A model generated the notes under the pieces. The model was given only the letters and a program-made list of their open reading frames with translations. It was not told the DNA's origin and did not search any database. A stretch of DNA of 64,000 bases from contig WTXG01000054.1 of the NCBI GenBank assembly GCA_022496185.1, forward strand, positions 62,001-126,000, read 5' to 3'. Every line of letters begins with the position of its first letter. Positions within the stretch are counted from its first letter, which is position 1. This stretch comes from Multifurca ochricompacta. Taxonomy: Eukaryota > Basidiomycota > Agaricomycetes > Russulales > Russulaceae. Below are positions 56,223 to 64,000 of the stretch, one piece after another. The position numbers were made by a program, and so were the translations under genes.

Positions 56223-56464
56223 AATGGAGAATGACGGATCAAAGCGCTCTGCGTAAGCAGAGCGTGCTTGGGGAGGGTTTGTCCCACCCCTCATGCTCAT
56301 GGTCTTTTCGCGATTAATCTTTGGAAAACAAGTTTGGTTATTGTTTCAACGAGTTCAAGAAGAAGGGGAGAAAAAAACAAATTGTTTATGCCATCTCGAC
56401 AAAGCATATTGACAAGTTACAACATATCCTGATAACATTCTGATAAAGCTAAAAGCATGCCCCC
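56223..56464. other. Convergent 3' flanks
   Basis: Between enoyl-CoA hydratase (+) and the S1/P1 nuclease (-). Nothing further seen. Confidence 0.35.
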
Positions 56465-58305
56465 TTATCCGAAGATGGTGTTGAGCCATGTGGCGAGTCG
56501 GTATCCCTGCTTGGCGAGTTGGAGTTCGATCTACACAATAGAAAATGTATAAGCGACATGCTGCGAGGGCCGATGAGAGGTTCATTTAAGGGGACGTACA
56601 ACTGGGAGGGCATTGTCGACATATGGACTGACACACAAGTCCTGGCCAGTCGTAAGCGAATACGACGGTCTGACAACGCGCGTGCGCAAAAAAAAAGGGA
56701 CCCGTCAACAATGGTGCACAAAATACAACCCTTGGATTAGGGATGACTCACGCAATCAAGGCGTTAGCTTCTTGAGACCAGGTCAACGGCACCGCAGTCG
56801 AGCTCAGCGCGGACGGGGAGATGTTGCTGACCCAACCGGCAGCGAGCGACGAGAAATCACCGGACTTATTTTAAGAAAGAAAAACAAAGTGAGAGGACGG
56901 AAAACACGACAGGTCTCAGTACGCCATGAGCTAATACAAAAATGTAAAACACCACGTTACCGTAATTCGTGTGGCGAGTGCCGAAGCGTATGTCTGCGGG
57001 CTGCCACCGTAGAGCGCGTTGACGTTAGCGGTGATGATACCGGTGTCTATAAAAAAAAAAAGGAAGAGGTGGCGCCGTCGCCGGTGGTCAGTATGCTTGA
57101 TGCAAGCAGGGGGCGTTTTCTTGATTTTTATTATGAGAAAGTCATGTCACTACTCACCCCAGGTAGCGTGAAGGTTGGTAGAGGCACCGTTGCAAGTAGC
57201 AGAAATGGTGTTTCCTCCGAGTGCTAGCGCCTGAAACACACAGACACACACAGACACGTCGCATCAGTTGGTTAGATGCACATCCAAAGTCGCCGAAAAA
57301 GATGAGGGTGGGGAGGGAGGGGGGGGGGGAGGTTACTAACCTCGTCGTGCAAAGGCTGACCGATGTCGCCGATGAAATGAGCTGAGAGCGCCCGTGGTCG
57401 TCAGTCAACGATATGGCATAAACGGTGGATAGCCCCGGAGTTGGGGTTGCCTTACTGATGAAGAGCAAAGCTTGTTGAACTTGAGTCGCGCCTAGCGACC
57501 TGAGATAGGAATATAACGTCAGTTTGGGGGGCGTTGTTGGGCCCCTCCCCCCTCCCTTTTTTCACTGGTGGAGCGGAGCTGAGGCACTCACGGCTGTTGG
57601 ACTCGGATGGTATAATTTTGGATCGCGCTCACTATTGAGCAATGCAGTCAGCGCCAAAAAGAGAGAGGGAGAAAGGGGAGAGATAGAATACAACTTACCG
57701 ACACAACCACCAGTGCCGCAGTCACGCGCGAGGTCGACAGAGCAGGAAGTGGGGGGGCTATCTGATTATCCAACATGTGAGTGGTGGGTCACAGCATACA
57801 CGAATACGAATATATTGAAAACAGACCATTTGCATCAATGAAGTGGAACGGCGCAGAGAACTTAAATGCCGTCTGAGAACGCACTTGGTCGGCCCACTAG
57901 TTTGTTGTTTGTTGTCGTTAGTCGCTAGACATCATTAATGTTTCTACGGAAAACCCACGATAGATGCAGGACCGAGAGAGGAGCTAAAAGTAGATCCAAG
58001 GGTTGTTTGAACGGTGGACAGTGTGTTCGGAAGGAGGAACTAAAACAGATCGTCACAAATGGTGAGCCATGGCCTATCATCTTCCCACGATACGCATCGG
58101 TTCTTAAAACCCTTGGACATACCTGCATTGCGAGGTACCTACATATACGATAAGTTGTTTAGCGTGCAGAACAGTAGACGGTGAGGGGGGGGGGGGGAAG
58201 AGGAAACCCATACCCAATAGTCTCATGTCCGAGAGTACCCCATGCTGCAACGCCGTAAGGTGCCACAAAGGCGGCGGTGAGCGCTAAAGGGAGAGCAACT
58301 TTCAT
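56465..58305 (-). CDS. Secreted S1/P1-type zinc nuclease
   Basis: Single-strand-specific nuclease and 3'-nucleotidase of the P1/S1 family with three zinc ions. ATG 58305; signal peptide MKVALPLALTAAFVAPYGVA, after which the mature N-terminal Trp (WGTLGHETIGY) is the zinc ligand of P1. Other metal-site segments: a TFKFSAPFHFID-type segment (here AFKFSAPFHFIDAN), SCSVDLARDCGTGGCV, VSAIQNYTIRV, THFIGDIGQPLHDE (His and Asp ligands), NTISATCNGASTNLHATWD (His and Asp) and ALYGGSPQTYASALA; the last exon encodes IELQLAKQGYRLATWLNTIFG, stop 56465. About nine short introns are needed. The residue order covers all expected ligands. One C-run around 57754-57760 may hide a base error, since the CCC CCC stretch shifts frame at the PxxSCSV segment. 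Nutrient (phosphate) scavenging is the family's usual role. Confidence 0.9.
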
Positions 58306-59165
58306 AGTAGCGAAATGACGAGTCAGCGACGATCAGTGAAGACGCAGGCTTGCACGGAAGGTAGAGATATGGAGAACTGCTGCTCTTTATACGATAGGCA
58401 CTGCTGTCCATTTCCGGAGGCAATAATAAGCACTATCACAACACGCATGGTACAGCTCCGCTTCTCATGCGCGAGTATCGTAGGACCATGTGGCGACTTT
58501 GTCACCCCACCATCCCCTACTCGGAAAGTTTTAAAGAGCTGGGAGATGCGAAGGACGATTGAACTGAGCTCTGCGAAAGTGAGGAAACGATGGTACGAGA
58601 GGCAGAGAGGGGGATACACACAAAGGCTCCCAAGAAGGGAATGAGATGACAGCCCACGTTGGTGAAACATGTGGAACAAACTACACTTTATGAAACCCAT
58701 TTGCGTGCACGGAGCTGAACAACCACGAAAAATAGCTTTCCAGGGACAGAGGAAGGGTGCCTCGAGAGCAAAATGTGAGATTTAATGGGAGATCGACCGA
58801 TCACGAGCTCGAGGAGTAACGGATGGAACGGTTACGTATGGACCAAGCACGTTGGGGAGATATTTTTAAAAATAAGTAGATTTGCAGGCACACAAGGTGA
58901 AGTGAAGCAAAAAGAGCACGTTTCTCAGCAGCAGTCGGCAGCAGTAGCAGTAGCGTCCGTGTGGTTCGTTAGTAAATAGCAATAATACTGAGAACACGAA
59001 AGCTCTCTAATAAAACTGGCCTCCAGCCTACGACATCAACGAGAAAAGCCAGGGAGTCCGCAGCGATTCGGAAGTTTTGAGTTGACGGATGGGCATGTGT
59101 CGTGTCAAATAAAAAGAAAAGGGGGAGTGCCGGCAACGGGCAGCAGGTCAAGCAAGGGGTCAAGG
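58306..59165. promoter_or_regulatory. Divergent promoter, S1/P1 nuclease / DUF218 gene
   Basis: 860 bp between opposed starts. Contains a short cag/gta repeat at 58928-58955. No conserved coding sequence. Confidence 0.4.
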
Positions 59166-60360
59166 ATGTTGCCCTTACCAGCCTCATCATATCAACGACA
59201 CCGAATACACCCTCAACCCTCACGTTCTCTTTCAAAATTACTTCGTACACCTGCACGTCTCACCAATTTCGCCGTTTTTCTACTTCTCACTCTCTTGGTC
59301 TTTTCCGTCTTTCTCAACCTTCGCTATATTTATACCCCAACAACTCGATATCAACATGTCTTCCCTCCTCGTAGTATCATAGACACTTTACCAGCCACCT
59401 TGAAGGTTGGCCTTGATCACCTCGTCATTGTGCCAGGTCATTCCATTTGGACTGGATCGCGCCCAGAGGACGCGGAGGTTGAGGAGTCGTGGATACTCGC
59501 ATCCTATCAGAAGGGGCGCAGGCGTCCGTCTATTTTCCGTGCACACATCTCTCGAGGGTTGGTCCTATTTTATTTTATTTTATTTTAGTTTTAAATATCA
59601 TTTTCTCTCTCATCTTCATCATTCGTCCAACCCAGCTCCCAAATCGCCATCGAAGATCCCCGAGCTCTCCTCGTGTTTAGCGGGTGCGATACCTCTTTTT
59701 TAAGACAGTCGTAAAATGGAATAGCTCAACCCCAGTCTACCTTCTTCCATCTAGGGGTTACACTTCTCTGTTGAGCGCGACTTCCGAGGCCGAATCCTAC
59801 CTACGTTTCGCGCGCGTGACTGGACTTATCCCACCCTCAGACAGCTTCACACGCGTGACCACCGAGGATGCGGCCCTGGACTCGTTCCAGAACGTGCTAT
59901 TCTCCATCGCCCGCTTTCGGGAGATCACGGGTGCGTATCCCCACCGCATCACCGTCGTCGGCCATGATTTCAAGCGCCGCCGGTTTGAACAACTGCACCG
60001 ACTCGCCCTACGATGGCCCAACCTTCATTTCACGTACGACGGGATCCCTCTTCATAACGAGGCTGACGAGCGCGAGGGAACAGCAGGAGAGGTCATATCT
60101 GTTTTTCTTTCAAACCTCTTCAAAAAACCATACTCTCCGTCTAATTTTTTGACCCCTTACAGTTGGCCAATGCGTTTAATCCGTATTCCACAGACCTCTA
60201 TGGTTGCCACGCGCCCCTCGTCCAAAAGCGCGCAGGGAGGAACTTTCACGCGCGTACCCATGGTTACCATGTCGGCGCACCAGAATTACGCGAGCTGTTG
60301 GAATGGTGTCCAAGGGATGGTACACAAATATTTTCTGGTGCTCTGCCGTGGGCAAAATGA
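59166..60360 (+). CDS. DUF218 domain membrane protein
   Basis: ATG 59166; the N-terminal tail is basic (QRHRIHPQPSRSLSKLLRT) followed by a single transmembrane segment (FAVFLLLTLLVFSVFLNLRY). The DUF218 (ElyC/SanA/YdcF-like) domain follows: HLVIVPGHSIW, then across an intron SQIAIEDPRALLVFSGG, a TSEAESYLRFARVTGL segment, TRVTTEDAALDSFQNVLFSI, RITVVGHDFKRRRFEQLHR, a downstream intron, and LANAFNPYSTDLYGC to the end (IFSGALPWAK, stop 60360). The pattern of VPGxSxW, FSGG, and TEDxAxxSFxN is the family core. Function in fungi is unknown; bacterial relatives are linked to the cell envelope. The downstream exon could be read in a second frame to 60514, but that reading lacks the family ending. Confidence 0.82.
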
Positions 60361-62063
60361 CTCTGAAGCGTTCAGTCGCACTAGCCGCCCGTTTGACCAC
60401 TCTGAGAGACGAGACGGCACTAGTTACACAGCTAAAGTCAGTTGGTTGGTTTCATCACGGATCACGGCGAGAATTGGATTAGGAATGAGGAACAAGTACA
60501 CAGGGGCCATATAAACGAGCACTTGGCAATCAATACCCGAGGCCGATTTGAGACCACCACGCAAGGATTGGCTACCGCAATCATGGCAGAGCTCATGTAG
60601 ACAAGAGGGTTGTATGATGGATTTGGCGCCATGTGTGATGAGCTTGAATCACCGTCCCTAACTTCGATTGCCATCATTAAGAGCTTGCGGAACGCATTCT
60701 CCTGTCTTCTGATGGAAGGTTTGAAATATTGACGGGTACTGTACTAATAAAAGGTGTGAGCTGCTCACACACAATGTCTGTGTCCGCACACAGGTTCTTA
60801 GACGGGGACGGCCATGCGTGCAAGGGACAGTGATGTAATGATGTGATAAGGGGTAAGGCGGTGAGACCACCCGCCATGATGAGAAAGACTTGTTATCCAG
60901 AAAAAGGCTGAGGGGACGTGATCCCTCGTCCCTCGTGGCAACAACAACAATGAGCGCTACTATTTCAAGCTCGCCTAGATAAAATCGCCATCTATCGGAT
61001 ACATCAGGTCTCTGTCATCATCATCCCTCATGGTCCCCCGCAGCTTATTTGATTGACCATTGACATTGACACTCTGGGCGTTCTAAAGCTTTTTTTTATT
61101 TTTATATATCGTCATCATCACCCCCTCCCTCTTTCTGTCAACCCCCCCAACCCCTTCCCTTACCTCCTCTCCTCTCCTCTCTAATCACCAGCCTCTGGAG
61201 AGTTTTCACGCTACTTCAGCCCTAATCATACGACGGCCTTTTTTTTTTTAAAAAAAAACGCGCCTTCACTTAATTTTGAAAGGGGAGAGGTGGTCGTTGC
61301 GTTGCTTTACATGGGTTAAGCGAAGCGTTCCGCGATAAGCGCGGCTCGTTTTCTCAACAAAAAAAAACTTACGGAGTCCTCCCCCCCACCCACCCCACAC
61401 ACGCCATACACGCAACAATCATCTTCACTGCGATCCTATAACTCGTTGCTCTGGATCGCATGGGAAAGATTTATTTGTCTTTGCGGGCCCGTGCTTTTGT
61501 GTGAGAGGCGGGCCGGGTTTCATTCCGGGTCCGTTCGGAATAAGTGAAAGAAGGAAAGAACACTTGTCGCGTCGCCTATATCAATCTACGCACGCCTTTG
61601 TTTGACACCGAAATAAGGGGGTTGCGCTTTCAAAGTTAATTAAATGACAACCACCGTGTTATTGGAAAAGATATTTTTGACTTGTACGCGTTTCTTGTAA
61701 ATAAGTAAGCAGAGGAGAAGGCATGAGCTTCACTCGGCGATCTAGGGCTCAAGCGTTGAAAAAGTACAGCGACATTAAGAATACCAATAACTCTGAAAAA
61801 AAAAAAAAAACTCGTTTGTGATGTTGAGGTATAAAAAAACTGGTAAAAAAAAAGGAATGAATGAAATGAAATGAAATGCAGTTGATATATCTAGGTATAA
61901 ACGTGAAATCCCTGGGGTTATGATCTCAGTGATTTGGTGGTATCAATGCTACAGGGAATCCAAACGGACAACGCGACAACACCGAAAAAAAGACTCAAAC
62001 AAACAGCAACCGGGGGGGTGGGGGAAGACGAGGCACAGGAGGGGGGGGATGAGCCACGAAGGA
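60361..62063. other. Long intergenic region
   Basis: 1.7 kb. Low-complexity T/A and C runs (61232-61262, 61378-61400, 61798-61812). No conserved ORF. Contains 3' flanks of the DUF218 gene and of the RhoGAP gene, which converge here. Confidence 0.45.
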
Positions 62064-64000
62064 TCAGGGGTACGCACGGCGGTTGCGCGATCTGGACGTG
62101 CGCACAGGAGCAGTGGAGGGGACGGCGCCAAGGCCGTGTGTGGGAAAGTACTGTGGGTCAATCTCGCCGCACTTAAGGTGCAGCAGGAGATTGTGAACAA
62201 ACGCTTGCTCATACCTGCACGGGGTATAGGATAAGCGACTGGGGAACATCTAGAGCAGCGGACAACTCACTGAGCATTGTTGAACACCACGGCCATCGAG
62301 TCTGACCCGCACCGCAGCAGGTTCGGCGCCATAACCAAGGCGAGGTTGCGCTTGTCATCTTGGTGACGGCCAGTACGCGTTCGTCAAGGAACAACTGTAA
62401 AAAGTTGATGACGAACAGCACAACGCGGCGGTTGGCGGTCGGCAGACGCCCGACCGCCGCGCAGCACGCCTCTGCATTGTTCGCAAACGCGATGCAATCG
62501 TTGTACATCTCGGAAGGGACAAGTGGGTCCACGAGCTCACGCAACCAGAGTTTGAACAACGATGCGGGTACATGGGGGTCGTCGACACCCTCAAGCGTGT
62601 ACGAACCGCAGTCCAGCCGCATCTTGAGGGTGGCAACGGCATCCGAGTCGCCCGGTACGCGAAAGATGCCCTCTGCCTTCGTGCCTCCGAGAGCGAGGAC
62701 GCCATCCGCAAGGAAAGGCAGCACAATTGGTACCCTCTGTGTTGGGTACGTGCGTTCCTGTAAGCGGAACACAGCATCGAGTGGCTCACCGAAAGTCGAT
62801 GGGTTGAATGCCGCATCCTGTAAGGGACCTCCTCTCAGCTCCGTGTACATTTACAAATATGAGGGTTGTGGCCTACCGATGCCGTCTCGATCTCTGCAAG
62901 AGTCGGCGGCTTGCCTCTGGGGCCCTTCTTCGCAATGGTCGCCAAACGCTTGAGACAGTGTTTGGCAAGCACATCAACACGCCCTTCAGTTTTTCCCGTG
63001 CGTTGGGAGAGAAACGCATGTAGGTATGGCTCGAAATTCTTGGACGGCGGGAAGGTCACCAGTAACACACACATAAGCTGCCATCCGCGGAACGTGCTCT
63101 CTCTACAACGTACATAAACATTTAATCTGACAAGATGGTCTTTAAGGGACAAAGAACTCACGCGCTTGGATTGTTTGTTAGCTGCTTCATGACCTGACAA
63201 TAAATTTCATCGCGCAGCTCGCCGTACGTGAGTCCTTCGCCGAGCAACCAACGCGCTTCTTCGAGCCGAGGCGTGTTGGGGTGGCTGCAGCACCTCGCTC
63301 GCTGTCTCCCATGAGTCGTTGCACAGCACGGAACGTGCGCACGGCGTCCTTATGTAATGGTCGTCCAAGATTCAGCAACGGCGTAGCGATTGGGCCGCGC
63401 TGCCAGGTCATCATCTGCCCGACGGGTACCTTGCGCTTGAAGATGAAACCCGTGCGATGGATCGCAAAGTACTGCTGAGCGAACTCGGATTCAACGAATT
63501 GCTGAATGTCTGAGGCAAGATCATCTGGCAGGATTGGGTGGGCGCTGCAACGACTATGCTTGAGAGGGAACAAGAAAATCACGTGGTAGTGAGAGACGCA
63601 CCCAGTGCTGAGCGTCTTGACAGTACGTGGAGAAATAGCGGGTAGGGACGGTGGATTGATGAGAATGGGTGTGCACGCAGCACGAGCCTTCACAGGACTG
63701 AGCTGGAGCGTTGCATCTACAGACATAGTTGGCTTCGTCTACTTAGGACGACCTTCACGATGGTGCACGAACCTATATTTAGCACCGGCCCACTGATCTC
63801 CTTTCCCGCGACCCTCGGTCCCTTTATTGGTGTTGACGGTGCTGGGCGGACGGGTGCCATAGGCACAGCGGGTGCTTCGACCTTTAGCTTCGGCTTCACG
63901 GAATTAGATTCCGGCGCGCTCGCGTAACCACTCTCAGAGGATTTTTTACTCCCATTCCTCACAGCAATGGGAGAATGCGAGGGCGATCGTGTTATATGTT
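62064..64000 (-). CDS. MyTH4-RhoGAP protein (ARHGAP39-like), partial
   Basis: The coding strand runs off the right edge of the window. The N-terminal part seen includes LASDIQQFVESEFAQQYFA and IFKRKVPVGQMMTWQ. The MyTH4 domain follows (TYGELRDEIYCQVMKQL, TFRGWQLMCVLLVTFPPSKNF, EPYLHAFL), then the RhoGAP domain: VLPFLADGVLALGGTKAEGIFRVPG with the catalytic arginine finger (GIFRVPG), LDCGSYTLEGVDDPHVPASL, LFKLWLRELVDPLVP, and NLALVMAPNLLRC before the C-terminal helices and stop 62064. MyTH4 plus RhoGAP is the CrossGAP/Vilse/ARHGAP39 arrangement, controlling Rho-family GTPases; animal forms also have WW domains, not seen in this part. Two frame breaks: near 63255-63275, and one base missing where acaag (62357-62362 region) should be acaaag, just before RNLALVMAPN. 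Confidence 0.82.

Noticed and set aside
60163..60514. Extended C-terminus of the DUF218 protein to 60514
   Set aside because: It needs read-through of an intron with T-rich tract and TTACAG acceptor; the spliced frame ending at 60360 gives the family-like C-terminus.

Overview
This window looks like nuclear DNA from a basidiomycete fungus, probably an Agaricomycete. Genes are dense, alternate between strands and are cut by many short introns (about 48-110 bp, mostly GT-AG). The families fit too: Mmc1-type DRP-like protein, MyTH4-RhoGAP, fungal zf-4CXXC_R1, BTB, GH16, A1 protease and a division-1 chitin synthase. There is no bacterial-style operon, rRNA or CRISPR array. I reconstructed gene models by hand from reading frames and splice signals, so exon edges are approximate unless given.

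Layout. 1-13.6 kb: R3H-associated protein (-), WBP4-like U1 zinc-finger splicing factor (-), FLVCR-like MFS transporter (+), tRNA methyltransferase TRM11 (-), SWIM-finger recombination factor SWS1 (+), zf-4CXXC_R1/WHIM-like chromatin protein (-). 13.9-19 kb: TIM17 (+), Mmc1-like mitochondrial DRP-like protein (-), class I methyltransferase (+). 19-20.5 kb: a repeat island holding two LTR-like blocks, a near-perfect 123-bp inverted repeat and the decayed end of a Ty3/gypsy polyprotein. 21-35 kb: chitin synthase (+), coiled-coil protein with an HMMR_C-like tail (-), PPR protein (-), cohesin RAD21 (+), cis-prenyltransferase (-). 36-46 kb: GH16 glucanase (-), aspartic protease (+), 3-hydroxyacyl-CoA dehydratase (-), bZIP factor (-), HAD/SCP-type phosphatase (+). 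46-64 kb: BTB protein (-), intron-containing tRNA-Gln(CUG), a bacterial-type mannose-1-phosphate guanylyltransferase with a fungal N-terminal extension (+), enoyl-CoA hydratase (+), S1/P1 nuclease (-), DUF218 membrane protein (+), MyTH4-RhoGAP protein (-, runs off the right end).

The genes do not form one pathway. Loose themes are cell wall and secretion (chitin synthase, GH16, dolichol synthesis, GDP-mannose synthesis, protease, nuclease), mitochondria (TIM17, Mmc1, PPR, enoyl-CoA hydratase) and chromosome biology (RAD21, SWS1, zf-4CXXC_R1). Several divergent pairs share short promoters, for example TRM11/SWS1, zf-4CXXC_R1/TIM17, Mmc1/methyltransferase and PPR/RAD21.

Two things stand out. 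First, many conserved genes are broken by single missing bases, nearly always in short homopolymers, including single-copy essential genes such as TIM17 and TRM11; this looks like uncorrected sequencing error rather than biology. Second, the ManC-type guanylyltransferase looks like a transferred and domesticated bacterial gene. Other points of interest are a start codon that forms an exon by itself in RAD21, candidate GC-AG introns, and the large hairpin in the retroelement island.
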